A stretch of DNA of 64,000 bases from Phymorhynchus buccinoides (taxonomy: Eukaryota > Mollusca > Gastropoda > Neogastropoda > Raphitomidae): the NCBI GenBank assembly GCA_017654935.2, contig CM065700.1, forward strand, positions 49,912,991 to 49,976,990, given 5' to 3'. Of the stretch, positions 35,878 through 50,300 are shown one piece after another (the first letter of the stretch is position 1; each line of letters opens with the position of its first letter). The position numbers and the translations under genes were made by a program. The notes below the pieces were generated by a model, which did not search any database, was not told the origin of the DNA, and was given only the letters and a program-made list of their open reading frames with translations.

Positions 35878-36160
35878 TCTTCGATCGCTCAGAGTTTTTC
35901 CTGTCAAGTATGAGCGCAGATGCGTCATGCTGCCGTTATGCGCCTAAGTAAAAAAATAATTAGGCCCAGCATGTCCGACTTCGGCTGGAGAAAATCTTTT
36001 TGAAAGTGTTTATTGAAAAAAAAAAAAAAGGCAGGAGAATGGACCGGAAAGTCAGAAAGATAGTAAGTAGATACTGTAAGCAAAGGGAAAAGGCAGAGTC
36101 AAAGAGAGTGCACAGATTAGAGGAAGTTACAAGCACAGAACTTCAGATAGGTGGGGGAAC
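35878..36160 (-). mobile_element. SINE-like family B, copy 3 (inverted)
   Basis: Inverse of the family B blocks (atgcgtcatgctgccgttat, aggcccagcatgtccgactt, gcaggagaatggaccgg), interrupted by an A-run at about 36020. Confidence 0.75.
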
Positions 36161-36364
36161 TATTTATACGAAAAAGACTCCCCGGTATCCCCACGTGGGG
36201 GTTGAATGAAATGTGATCATGTTATGATATTGTATGTACTCCCACCCACCCCTCCCATCTCTATGATGTATTACAGATTGACAATCATGTGTTGATCGTT
36301 ACATTAAAAAGTTTGATACAAGATGTCTGGGACTGTTTGGTTTTTAGACAATTTACCGCTGTTA

Positions 36365-36695
36365 TGTCCTAATTTATCAGTCAATATCCATACAACCTGT
36401 TCACATGGATCTCACACTTTACACAATAACACTTTTTTATCAGTCAATATCCATACAACCTGTTCACATGGATCTCACACTTTACACAATAACACTTTTT
36501 CATCAGGCAATATCCATACAACCTGTTCACATGGATCTCACACTTTACACAATAACACTTTTTTATCAGTCAATATCCATACAACCTGTTCACATGGATC
36601 TCACACTTTACACAATAACACTTTTTTATCAGTCAATATCCATACAACCTGTTCACATGGATCTCACACTTTACACAATAACACTTTTTCAAGAT
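36365..36695. repeat. 62-bp minisatellite, 5 copies
   Basis: Unit with atcagtcaatatccatacaa, cctgttcacatggatctcac and actttacacaataacacttt. Confidence 0.93.
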
Positions 36696-37107
36696 TTGTC
36701 GTTCATTTTAATCAGGATTTTAAAACATTTTATTTACAATCAAGCATACAATGTAACAATGATACACACACACACACTCTTCCAAATGCACACACATTAC
36801 ACATATATATTATGTGCAACACCATAGTATCAGTAATAGACATGCTTAGTTATAGTTCATATTTCTCATTCCATATGTCAACACAAACAAAACATATCAC
36901 TCTGAAAGTTGTTTACATAACAAAATTGACGCTTCAAAACAGGATTGTCCTCCTCCCACCCCTTCCCTTATTTTTGCTAGCTCTACCACCCAGTCATGTT
37001 CCCACTTCCTTATTCCCAGTCCACACACAGCCACAGCCTGGTTTGCTCAGTCACAGCCCCACGCCAGGGATGAGTTTCACCAGGGGTCGCTATTCATGCC
37101 AATAACT

Positions 37108-37452
37108 TACGCTGTTTGACGTGTGCTGTTTGACGTTTGCTGTTTGACGTGTGCTGTTTGATATGTGCTGTTTGACATGTGCTGTTTGATGTGTGCTGTT
37201 TGACGTGTGCTGTTTGCTGTTTGACGTGTGCTGTTTGCTGTTTGACGTGTGCTGTTTGACGTGTGCTGTTTGACGTGTGCTGTTTGACGTGTGCTGTTTG
37301 ACGTGTGCTGTTTGACGTGTGCTGTTTGACGTTTGCTGTTTGACGTGTGCTGTTTGACATGTGCTGTTTGACATGTGCTGTTTGATGTGTGCTGTTTGAC
37401 GTGTGCCGTTTGCTGTTTGACGTGTGCTGTTTGCTGTTTGACGTGTGCTGCC
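37108..37452. repeat. 14-bp (ctgtttgacgtgtg)n minisatellite
   Basis: About 24 units, some shortened to 7 or 21 bp. Each full unit carries TGACGTG, a bZIP-like half-site. Confidence 0.93.
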
Positions 37453-37537
37453 AAGAGGCAACCCGCCAGAGAAGAAACTGCACAGGGGTTCAGTCACTTT
37501 AGAGGAGCCAGGAGATTCCTCCAGGTTATTTGTTTAA

Positions 37538-37745
37538 CCCCTTCACTGCCAGAGGAAAACTGACAAGTTACTGATTTTCTTGTAGAATTTAAAAGAGACA
37601 CGTTAGACTCAATCTGAGAAAATGGTCTAGAGATATATCTTTCTTGACTTGTCTAAACCAAAAACCATCATTCCAGGGCTATGACATCAAAACGTTATGA
37701 CCTCATCAATGACACACATCAGACACAAGGCTGGCAGCGAAGGGG
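37538..37745. mobile_element. piggyBac-type MITE, copy 2 (TTAA target sites)
   Basis: CCCCTTCACTGCCAG and CTGGCAGCGAAGGGG ends, flanked by TTAA at 37534-37537 and 37746-37749. A further lone end occurs at 37851. Confidence 0.8.
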
Positions 37746-38054
37746 TTAATGTAACCGTCTTTTTATCATGACCACACAGTAAGGTGTCAAGTCAAAGCAA
37801 AAAATATACTTTAAAAAAAAAGAAACGCATAACTTGTCGACCTATTAAAAACCCGTTCACTGCCGGAGGAAAACTAATTTAATGTCAAACATTAATTTAA
37901 GAGCAAATCACACAATGTGAACCTCTTTGTGACATGTGACATTGGAATAGCTGAATGTATTGAGAGTTCATCCGCATGCTCATATTATTCAATCAGTTGA
38001 TATTCTTAGGTGTGGAGGCTGCTAAATGATGGAAACCACCTTTTATAAACTTTC

Positions 38055-38060
38055 TTTAAT
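38055..38060 (-). terminator. Candidate polyadenylation signal of DHX37 (ATTAAA)
   Basis: Variant hexamer on the minus strand about 180 nt beyond the stop codon. Confidence 0.3.
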
Positions 38061-38236
38061 TTCATGAAAATTAATTAAGTATGTGTCTTTTTTTTTTAAC
38101 AGAATATTATCTCATAAGAGTATGGGTGTTGCTGGATGATGACAACATCGCCACTCAAAGATCAAAATATGATAATGGTCTTGATCAAGATGACGATGAT
38201 TATGATGATGATGACAAGAGGTTGGTGATGACGTCA

Positions 38237-38322
38237 CTATTTGGCAGTGACAGGAGGCCAGTTGTCAGTCACCGGCCAATGCATGGACTCTGGGAGCCAC
38301 TCCAGGAAGGCCTTGAGCAGAT
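38237..38322 (-). CDS. dhx37: DHX37 last exon (stop)
   Basis: Acceptor ctgtgttcag. It encodes Leu-Leu-Lys-Ala-Phe-Leu-Glu-Trp-Leu-Pro-Glu-Ser-Met-His-Trp and Asn-Trp-Pro-Pro-Val-Thr-Ala-Lys, then TAG at 38239-38237. It matches the family C-terminus (EWLPQAM...WPP). The acceptor edge is the seed of the array 38390-41340. Confidence 0.93.
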
Positions 38323-41300
38323 CTGAACACAGAAAACATGAAACGATATAAAATAATTGGTACAATAATGATAATCATGCAATATTGAGGGACTGGTAAC
38401 CACTCCAGATAGGCCTTGAGCAGATCTGAACACAACAACAATATAAAGTATATAATAACGCTACAGATGGAAGGACGCTATTAACCACCCCATATAGGCA
38501 GGTCTGCAGTAGATCTGAACACAACAATATAAAGTATAATATAATAACGCTACAGATGGAAGGACGCTATTAACCACCCCATATATGCAGGTCTGCAGTA
38601 GATCTGAACACAACAACAATATAAAGTATATAATAACGCTACAGATGGAAGGACGCTATTAACCACCCCATATAGGCAGGTCTGCAGTAGATCTGAACAC
38701 AACAACAATATAAAGTATATAATAACGCTACAGATGGAAGGACGCTATTAACCACCCCATATAGGCAGGTCTGCAGTAGATCTGAACACAACAATATAAA
38801 GTATAATAACGCTACAGATGGAAGGACGCTATTAACCCCATATAGGCAGGTCTGCAGTAGATCTGAACACAACAATATAAAGTATAATATAATAACGCTA
38901 CAGATGGAAGGACGCTATTAACCCCATATAGGCAGGTCTGCAGTAGATCTGAACACAACAACAATATAAAGTATAATATAATAACGCTACAGATGGCAGG
39001 ACGCTATTAACCCCCATATAGGCAGGTCTGCAGTAGATCTGAACACAACAACAATATAAAGTATAATATAATAACGCTACAGATGGAAGGACGCTATTAA
39101 CCCCATATAGGCAGGTCTGCAGTAGATCTGAACACAACAACAATATAAAGTATAATATAATAACGCTACAGATGGAAGGACGCTATTAACCACCCCATAT
39201 AGGCAGGTCTGCAGTAGATCTGAACACAACAACAATATAAAGTATAATATAATAACGCTATAGATGGAAGGACGCTATTAACCCCAGATAGGCAGGTCTG
39301 CAGTAGATCTGAACACAACAACAATATAAAGTATAATATAATAACGCTACAGATGGAAGGACGCTATTAACCCCATATAGGCAGGTCTGCAGTAGATCTG
39401 AACACAACAACAATATAAAGTATAATATAATAACGCTACAGATGGAAGGACGCTATTAACCCCATATAGGCAGGTCTGCAGTAGATCTGAACACAACAAC
39501 AATATAAAGTACAATATAATAACGCTACAGATGGAAGGACGCTATTAACCCCATATAGGCAGGTCTGCAGTAGATCTGAACACAACAACAATATAAAGTA
39601 TAATATAATAACGCTACAGATGGAAGGACGCTATTAACCACCCCATATAGGCAGGTCTGCAGTAGATCTGAACACAACAACAATATAAAGTATAATATAA
39701 TAACGCTACAGATGGAAGGACGCTATTAACCACCCCATATAGGCAGGTCTGCAGTAGATCTGAACACAACAATATAAAGTATAATATAATAACGCTACAG
39801 ATGGAAGGACGCTATTAACCCCATATAGGCAGGTCTGCAGTAGATCTGAACACAACAATATAAAGTATCATATAATAACGCTACAGATGGAAGGACGCTA
39901 TTAACCCCATATAGGCAGGTCTGTAGTAGATCTGAACACAACAATATAAAGTATAATATAATAAGCTACAGATGGAAGGACGATAGGCAGGTCTGCAGTA
40001 CATCTGAACACAACAATATAAAGTATAATATAATAACGCTACAGATGGCAGGACGCTATTAACCCCATATAGGCAGGTCTGCAGTAGATCTGAACACAAC
40101 AATATAAAGTATAATATAATAACGCTACAGATGGAAGGACGCTATTAACCACCATATATAGGCAGGTCTGTAGTAGATCTGAACACAACAATATAAAGTA
40201 TAATATAATAACGCTACAGATGGAAGGACGCTATTAACCCCATATAGGCAGGTCTGCAGTAGATCTGAACACAACAATATAAAGTACAATATAATAACGC
40301 TATAGATGGCAGGACGCTATTAACCACCCCATATAGGCAGGTCTGCAGTAGATCTGAACACAACAAAATAAAGTATAATATAATAACGCTACAGATGGAA
40401 GGACGCTATTAACCACCCCATATAGGCAGGTCTGCAGTAGATCTGAACACAACAACAATATAAAGTATAATACAATAACGCTATAGATGGAAGGACGCTA
40501 TAGATAGGCAGGTCTGCAGTAGATCTGAACACAACAACATGAACACAACAATATAAAGTATAATATAATAACGCTACAGATGGAAGGACGCTATTAACCA
40601 CCCCATATAGGCAGGTCTGCAGTAGATCTGAACACAACAATATAAAGTATAATATAATAACGCTACAGATGGAAGGACGCTATTAACCCCATATAGGCAG
40701 GTCTGCAGTAGATCTGAACACAACAACAATATAAAGTATAATATAATAACGCTACAGATGGAAGGACGCTATTAACCCCATATAGGCAGGTCTGTAGTAG
40801 ATCTGAACACAACAATATAAAGTATAATATAATAACGCTACAGATGGAAGGACGCTATTAACCACCCCATATAGGCAGGTCTGCAGTAGATCTGAACACA
40901 ACAACAATATAAAGTATAATATAATAACGCTACAGATGGAAGGACGCTATTAACCCCATATAGGCAGGTCTGCAGTAGATCTGAACACAACAACAATATA
41001 AAGTATAATATAATAACGCTACAGATGGAAGGACGCTATTAACCCCATATAGGCAGGTCTGCAGTAGATCTGAACACAACAACAATATAAAGTATCATAT
41101 AATAACGCTACAGATGGAAGGACGCTATTAACCACCCCATATAGGCAGGTCTGCAGTAGATCTGAACACAACAATATAAAGTATAATATAATAACGCTGA
41201 CAGATGGAGGACGCTACTACCACCCCATATAGAAGGCTGCAGTAGATCTGAAACACAACAATATAAAGTATATATAATAACGTACGATGGAAGGACGCTA

Positions 41301-44300
41301 TTACCACCATATAGGCAGCGTACGTAGAGATCTGAACAAACAATGTAAAGCAACTGTGATAGGAAACAAACAAAAGATAGCACTTGGAATATGATGTGGC
41401 TGTTAGGGCACCCTCTCCATCCTACCCCACACCCCACCAAAGTCTAAGAATACAATAACTTAGGGATGTAAACTGAAACTACTCATCTCTGTTACACAGT
41501 GTCATATTCGAAGAGTTTATAAAAGTAGAATTGTCCGTGTCCAAAAAAACAATAAGCTGTAATGTTATTTCATCCAAATGGTCAGCACATTATAAACTTT
41601 CATTTCTGTTGATGTGGTGTGAACTGGGAGCTGTTATATGGCTTTGCCATGTTTAAATACAACGTGTTCTATTTTCACTACACTTTGGGTTCTGTTCTAC
41701 TCGTCCAGCAGCCCCTGTTGGAATGAAACACCGCACGACATCAGGCTTTCTTCAGCGTCTCTGTTCTGGGGTTGAAGCTGGGAAAACGCAGAGTACAAAC
41801 AACATAGAATATAGTCAGTGGAAAGTCAGAAAAACCTTTAAATCATTGGTAGCTTGAGAAAAATGAAAAAAAAAACTAAAAGAAAATTTAACGCGTGTAC
41901 CACAAGTATAACTAAGATGAATAGTGTTCAAGAACATGCTAGTTCAGTCCTGCATTTTGTTAAAACAACTTTTTTTTTTTTAATACTTGAAAAGAACGAA
42001 GATATGAGATACTGAATTTGGACTTACGAGTTTTCTTCAATTTACCACAATCTCATTACAGCAGATAGAACGTCGTTAGAGATACTAGCTTTTAGTGATG
42101 TGTCGGTAAAAATGAGAGAGGTGACTAGTATCTAACTCAAACCCCCCCCAATCGAGTTACGAGGTTTCGGACTTTTCACAGCACGATATAATATATGGCA
42201 AATGCGAGGCAGCACACAACACAAACTAGACACATTAGCCGCGACTTACAGGATCAGAATCAGGAATGCAGCTACACTTCAGGACATGAGCTCAAAGTCA
42301 TTGTTCTTTGCCTTTCTCCAGAGTATTGTTCTTTGGTCTTCCCCAGAGTTGCGTCCAGAGTTATGTTCTTTGCGATTCCCAAGAGTTGCTCCAGAGTTAT
42401 GTGTCTTTGCGCTTCCCCGAGTTGCTCACAGCGTTATTGTTCTTGCAGTTTCCCCAGAGTTGCTCCAGAGTTATTGTCGTTGCGTTCCCAGTTTGCTCAG
42501 AGTATTGTTCTTGCGGTTCCCAGAGTTGTCAGATAGGTCTTTAAGTTCACCAGAGTTATGGTTTTGCATGCCCCCAAAGGTATGGTCTTTGCATTCCCAG
42601 AGTATTGTTTGCATTCCCCAGATGTTCATTGCTATTCTTGTTTCCCAGAGTTATGCTTGCATTTCCCCAGAGTTATTGGTTTTGCCATCTTTCCCCATTT
42701 ATTGCGTCTTTGCATTCTCCAGAGTTTTGAGGCTTGCGCTTCCCAGAGTTACTGGTCTTTGCATTTCCCAGAGTATATTGGCTTTGCATTTCCCCAGAGT
42801 ATGTTCTTTGCGTTTCCCCGAGCTGCTCCAGAAGTTACTGGTCTTTGCGTTTCCCAGTTCTGTCTTCTTGTTTCCCCAGAGTTAATTATTGGTCTTGGTA
42901 TTTCCCAGAGTATTGGGTCTTCGTGTTATCAGAGTTATTGGTCTTGCATTTCCCCAGAGTTATTGTTCTTTGCATTTACCAGAGTTATTGGCTTTGCATT
43001 TCCAGAGTTATGGTCTTCGTGTTTCCTGAAGAGTTATGGATAATCAGGCAGAAGCCAAGGGGTGTAATAATTGGCCTGCAATGCACAACATCACAAACAT
43101 TGCCCATGGTCTTGTCATTAGTGCCGGGTGTGGTGAGGAGGTCATGGGGTGTAATATTGGCATGCAAGCAAACACCTCACAAACCTGCCCAGGTCTTTGT
43201 ATAGTGCTGCGGTGTGGTGAGGAGGTCAGGGGTGTAATAACTGGCATGCAATGCAACAACATCACCAACCGGCCCAGGTCTTTGTCATAGTGTGGGTGTG
43301 GTGAGAGGTGAGGGGTGTACTAACTGGCATGCACTGTCAACACATCACCAACTGGCCCAGGTCTTTGTCCTAGTGCCGGGTGTGGTGAGGGATGTCAGGG
43401 AGTAATACTGGCATGAAATGAAAACATCACCAACCTGGACCAGCTTTGTCAAGTGCCGGTGTGGTGAGGAGGTCAGGGGTGTAATAACTGCAGCATGCAA
43501 CAAATCACAAACTGCCCAGTCTTTATCATAGTGCCGGGCTGTGGTTGAGGAGGTCAGGGGAGTAATAAAACTGTCATGCAAAGCAAACACAATCACCAAA
43601 CCGGCCAGACCTTTGTCAATAGTGCCGGGTGTGGTGAGGAGGTAGGGGTTTAATACACGGCGCATGCAACACATCACTCAACCTGGCCCAGGTCTTGTGT
43701 CATAGTGCCGGGTGATTGTCGAGGAGGTAGGGGTGTTAATAACTGGCATGAATGCAACACACACCAACTGGCCAGGTCTGTCATAGTGCCGGTGTGGTGA
43801 GGAGGTTCAGGGTGAATAACTGGCATGCAATGAAACCATCACCAACGGCCAGGTCTTTGTCATAGTGCCGGGTGATGTGAGTGGATGGTCAGGGGTTGTA
43901 ATAACTGGCATGCAATGCAACACATCACCAACTGACCAGTCTTTGTAATAGTGCCGGGTGTTGTGAGGAGGGTCAGGGTTTGGTAATAACTGGCATGCAA
44001 TGAAAAACACATACCACTGCCGAGGTCTTTGTCATAGTGCGGGTGTGGTGAGGAGTGCGGTGTGTACTAACTGGCATGCAATGCAACACATCACCAACCT
44101 GGCCCAGAGTCTTTGTCATAGTAAAAAAAATGCCCGTGGTGTGGTGAGGAGGTGAGGGGTGTAATAACTGGCTGCAATGCAACACATCACCAACCTGGCC
44201 AGGTCTTGTCATAGTGCCGGGTGTGGTGAGGAGGTCAGGGGTGTAATAAGGCATAGCAATTGAAACCCATCACAACTGGCCCAGGCTTTGTCATGAGTGC

Positions 44301-47300
44301 GGTGTGTGAGGAGGTCAGGGGTGTAATAACTGGCATGCAATGCAACACATCACCAACTGCCAGTCTTTGTCATAGTGCGGGGTGTGTGAGGAGGTTCAGG
44401 GGTTGTTAATGAATGGCATGCAGATGAAACCACACAACCTGGCCACGGTCTTTGATAGTGCAGGGTGTGTGGAGAGGTCAGGGAGGGGTGTAATAACATG
44501 GCAGCAAGGCCACACATCACCAACTGGGACCAGGTCTTTGTCATATTGCCGGGGTGGTTGAGGAGGTCGGGGTGTAATAACTGGCATGAAATGCAAACAT
44601 CACCACCTGGCCCAGGTCTTGTCATAGTGCTGGGTGTGGGGAGGAGGTCAGGGGTGTATTCGCTAGTTGACCTATGACCTTGCCCTCCAAAAGGAATGGA
44701 ACGAACAGGCATAGCGCTCCGGCAAGGGAGGGGTACTCCAGACGAACCTCGCAGCGACCATCACGCACTTTCCTTAGTGGAAAAGGGATGAATCATTTTC
44801 CACCCTGATTCTCTTTGAAAAAAAAATAGGTTGGAAACTTTACGTCTACTACACACTGACTTCTGAACAATAAACAAAAATAAAATCCAAGTTACGTTCC
44901 TTTATGCTCTAAAAGTATAGACTCGAACTCTTCTCTGGTGTGAATTCTGCACATTCCATTCCGTTTACTGTTTACCACACATATTCACTATTTCTTGGAA
45001 AGGTGACCAGGGCTGTATTCACATTGAGCTATATGTGTATGTAACTCTCATCCGACACTTCGATGTGTACCTTTCTAACGCCTATTAATCTTGACTTAGC
45101 AGGACTGCTAAGATATCTGATTGATAAGTCTTATACTATCTCCGTGAATACAGGCCCAATTAAAGTTATAGTTTGTGTTGCATTCATATTGTCAAGGTCA
45201 TATCTCATCTCATAAACTGACATTCTTTAAGAAATGCTTTTAGATAAAGACATTAAAAACACACAAAACACGTTCGAAAGAATAAGATGCAGAGGAACAA
45301 AGGAATGTGTGCGTTTACAATAAATAAACCTTGGCAGAATTGGAACATTTCTAAACCCGTTAACAATTCATCCAAACGTGATCAACACTTTTTCTAAATA
45401 ATTGCTCAGCGACACACAGAGAGAGAGATGAAATGACAGCTGCTTGCAACAGGCAAAAGGTGTACAACGATATTGTATCATCAATCATGGGAAGAATGAA
45501 ACATCAAGTACAAAGACAAAAAGAAAAAGAAAGAAATATGTCTCAACCGAATGTGCATCAGTGGAAACCTGACCTTCCCAGTGTCCTCTCCCAATATGCG
45601 GGGGGGGCCTGTAGCGAGCTTGAGAAATGACATGGTATGGGGCGATGGACCGGCAGCCAGGGAGCCCTCCACACCAGCACGCCTGTACAATGGACAATCA
45701 TCATCATATATCCAGCCAGTGAGCCTCCACACCACCACTCCTGTACAAGGACAATCATCATCATCATCATCCAAGCTCGGGGCCTCACACACTACATCCG
45801 TCCAATGACACTCATCATATCATCATCCAGCCAGTGGGCTCCACAGCCCACCCAATCCTGTACAATGACAATCATATCAATCCATCATCCAGCCAGTGAG
45901 CCTCCACCCCACCACTCCTGTACAAAGACAAACATCATCCATCATCATATCCAGCCACGTGGGCCTTCCACAAACAACACTCCTGTACAATGAACAATCA
46001 TCCTCATCATCAATCAGCCAGTGAGACTCACACCACCCACTCCTGTACAAGACATCATCATCATAATTCATCCAGCCAGTGAGCCTCCACACCCACCACT
46101 TCCTGTACAATGAACAATCATCATCATCCTCATCATTCCAGCCAGTGGGCCTCCACAACCAACAATCCTGTACAATGGACAATCATCATCATCATCATCA
46201 TATCATTCAGCTCAAATCCTCTCCTCCAGCCAGGGGCACCACACCACCATTTCAATTCCCATCAGATCACCATCCTCCTCCTCAGCCGTGGCCTCCACAC
46301 CCAACTCTGTACCAATGAATATCATCATCATCATCATCATCATCCTCATTATCATCATCATCATCATCATCCAGCCAGTGTGCCTCCACACCCACCACTC
46401 CTGTACAATGACAATCATCATCATCATCCTCCAGCCAGTGGGCCTCCACACCCACCACTCCTGTACAATGACAATCATCATCATCAAGATCATCATCATC
46501 CAGCCAGCCGTGGCCTCCACACCCACCACTCCGTACAATGCAATCATCAATCATCTCATCCTTCATCCTCCAGCAAGGGGCTCCACACCACCACTCCTGA
46601 TACAATGACAATCATCAATCACATCATCCTCCAGCCAGTGTGCCTCTACACCCACCACTCCTGTACAATGACAATCATCATCATCATCATCCAGCCAGTG
46701 TGCCTCCACACCCACCACTCCTGTACAATGACAAGTCGCATCATCATCATCATCATCATCCAGCCAGTGTGCCTCCACACCCACCACTCCTGTACAATGA
46801 CAATCAGCATCATCATCATCATCATCCAGCCAGTGTGCCTCCACACCCACCACTCCTGTACAATGACAATCATCATCATCATCATCATCATCCAGCCAGT
46901 GTGCCTCCACACCCACCACTCCTGTACAATGACAATCATCATCATCATCATCCAGCCAGTGTGCCTCCACACCCACCACTCCTGTACAATGACAATCAGC
47001 ATCATCATCATCATCCAATCAGTGTGCATCCATCACAAGCCACTCCTGTACAATGACATCATCATCACCATCATCATCCATCATCAGCAATGGGCCTCCA
47101 GGCAATCATCATCATCATCATCCAGCCACTCTGCCTCCACACCCACCACTCCTGTACAATCAGACATATCATCATCATCATCATCCAGCCAGTGGGCCTC
47201 CACACCCACCACTCATGTGTACAATGACAATACAGTATCATCAGCATCATCATCCAGCCAGCGGGGCCTCCACACCCACCACTCCTGTACCAAGACAATC

Positions 47301-50300
47301 ATCATCATCATCATCCAGCCAGTTGGCCTCCACACCCACCACTCCTGTACAATTGACAATCATCAGCATCATAATCCAGCCAGTGGGCCTCCCCACCCAC
47401 CACTCCTGTACAATGATCATCATCATCATCATAATCCAGCCAGTGGGCCTCAACACCCACCACTCCTGTACAATGACAATCATCATCATCATCAATCATC
47501 ATCCTCCGCCAGTGGCCTCCACACCCACCACTCCTGTCAATGACAATCATCATCATCTCATCCCACCAGCCAGTGTGCATCCTCCACACCCAACACTCCT
47601 GTACACAACACGAATCATCATCATCATTATCAATCCAGTGGGCTCCACACCCACCAAATACTGTACAATGGACAATCATCATCATCATCATCATCCTCCA
47701 GCCAGTGGGCCTCCACACCCACCACTCCTGTACAATGACCATCAGCATTATCATCATCATCATCCAGCCAGTGAGCCTCCACACCCACCACTCCTGTACG
47801 ATGACCATCAGCATCATCATCATCATCCAGCCAGTGGGCCTCCACAACCACCACCTCCTGTACAATGACAATCAGCATCATCATCATCATCATCATCCTC
47901 CAGCCAGTAGGCCTCCACACCCACCACTCCTGTACAAAGACAATCATCATCATCAAGATCACCATCATCATCATCCAACCAGGATGCCTCCACACCCACA
48001 CCATATTTACAATGAACAATCACAGCATCATCATCATCATCATCTTCCAGCCAGTGTGGCTCCACAACCACCACTCCTGTACAATGAACAATCATCATCA
48101 TCATCATCTCCAGCCAGCGGGCCTCCACACCCACCACTCCTGTACAAAGACAAGCATCATCATCAAGATCACCATCAGACAGCCCAGTGGGCCTCCACAC
48201 ACCCCCACGGCCTGTACAATGTACAATCCAGCATCTCATCATTATCATCTCCAGCCAGTGAGCCTCCACCACCCACCACCCTGTACAATGACAAGTCAGG
48301 CATCATATCATCATCATCACCACCCACAGCCAGTGATCGCTGCGCGCGCAACCATCACTTCCTGACAATGACAATCATCATCATCATCATCATCATCATC
48401 ACAGCCAGTGTGCCTCCACACCCACCCCTCCTGTAAAATGGACAATCAGCATCATCATCCTCATCATCACCCAGCCAGTAGACCTCCACCGCCACCACTC
48501 CTGTACAATGACAATCATCATCAGCTCATCATCATCATCCTCCAGCCAGTAGGCCTCCACACCCACCACTCCTGTACGATGACAATCCAGCATCATCATC
48601 ATCATCGGCCACTCCAGCCAGTGGGGCCTCCACCCCCACCACTCCTTGTACAATGACAATCAATCTCACATCATCATCATCCATCCAGTGAGCCTCCACA
48701 CCCACCACTCCTGTACAAAGACAATCAGCATCAGCATCATCATCTCTCATCCTGCGGTCCAGCCAGTGCCTCACAACCACACCAATCCTGTACATGACAA
48801 TCAGCATCATCCTCTCATCATCCACCAGTGGCCTCACACCACCACTCGTACAATGACAATCATCATCATCTCATCATCAGCATCATCCAGCCAGTGTGCC
48901 TCCACACCCACCACTCCTGTACAATGACAATCATCATCATCATCAACACCAGTGAGCCTCCATACCCACCACTCCTGTACAATGACAATCATCATCATCA
49001 TCATCCTCCAGCCAGTGTGCCTCCACACCCACCACTCCTGTACAATGACAATCATCATCATCATCATCATCCTCCCTCCAGCCAGTGGGCCTCCAAACCC
49101 ACCACTCCTGTTACAATGACAATCATCATCATCATCATCATCATCATCAAGCCAGTGAGCCTCCACACCCACCACTCCTGTACAAAGACAATCATCATCA
49201 TCAAGATCACCATCATCATCATCCAACCAGTGAGCCTCCACACCCACCCTGTCCTGTATAACAATTTCATCATCATCATCTCATCATCATCATCATCATC
49301 ATCCCAGGCCAGTGAGCCTCCGAACCCACCACTCCTGTGATATTGACAATCCATCATCATCATCATCATCATCATCCTCATCCAGAACGTGGCTCCACCC
49401 CACACCATCCTGTACAATGACATCATGCATCATCATCCTCCAGCCAGTGACCTCTAACCCACCCGTCCTGTACAATGAAATCATCATCATCATCATCCTA
49501 GCCAGCGAGCCTACTCCACCCACCACTCCTGTACATATGACAATCTCTCATCATCATCCATCAGCCAGTGGGCTCCACACCCACCACTCCTGCTACAATG
49601 ACAATCATCATCAGCATCATCCTCCAGCCAGTGGGCCTCCACACCCACCACTACCGTGTAAATGACAATCCATCATCATCATCTCCAGCCAGTGAGCCTC
49701 CAACCCAACCACTCCTGTACATGACAATCATCATCATCATCTCACCAGCCAGTGGGCCTCCCCACCACCACTCCTGTACAAGACATCATCATCATCATCA
49801 TCATCCAGCCAGTGTGCCTCCACACCCACCACTCCTGTACAATGACAATCATCATCATCATCTCATCCACCATTGGGCCTCCACCACCCACCCACTCCTG
49901 TACAATGACATCATCATCATCATCATCATCCATCCGTGACTCCACACTCCACCACTCCCTGTAACATGACATCATCATCATCATCATCATCATCCAGCCG
50001 TGCCTCACACCCACCACTCCTGTACAAAGACCAATATCATCATCATCATCATCCAGCCAGGTGCCTCCACACCACCCCAATCCTGTACAAATGACAACAT
50101 CATCATCATCATCATCACCAGCCAGTGGGGCCTCCACACCACCATCCTGTACAATGACAATCAGCATCATAACATCATCATCATCCTCATCATCCAGCCA
50201 GTGGGCCTCCACACCCACACTCCGGTACAATGACATCTCATCATCATCATCATATCCAGACAGTGGGCTCCCAACCACCACTCCGACAATGACAATCAGC

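Noticed and set aside
36323..37105. Plus-strand open frame of 260 codons
   Set aside because: Most of it is the 62-bp minisatellite; the rest is low-complexity Pro/Leu without motifs or splice support.
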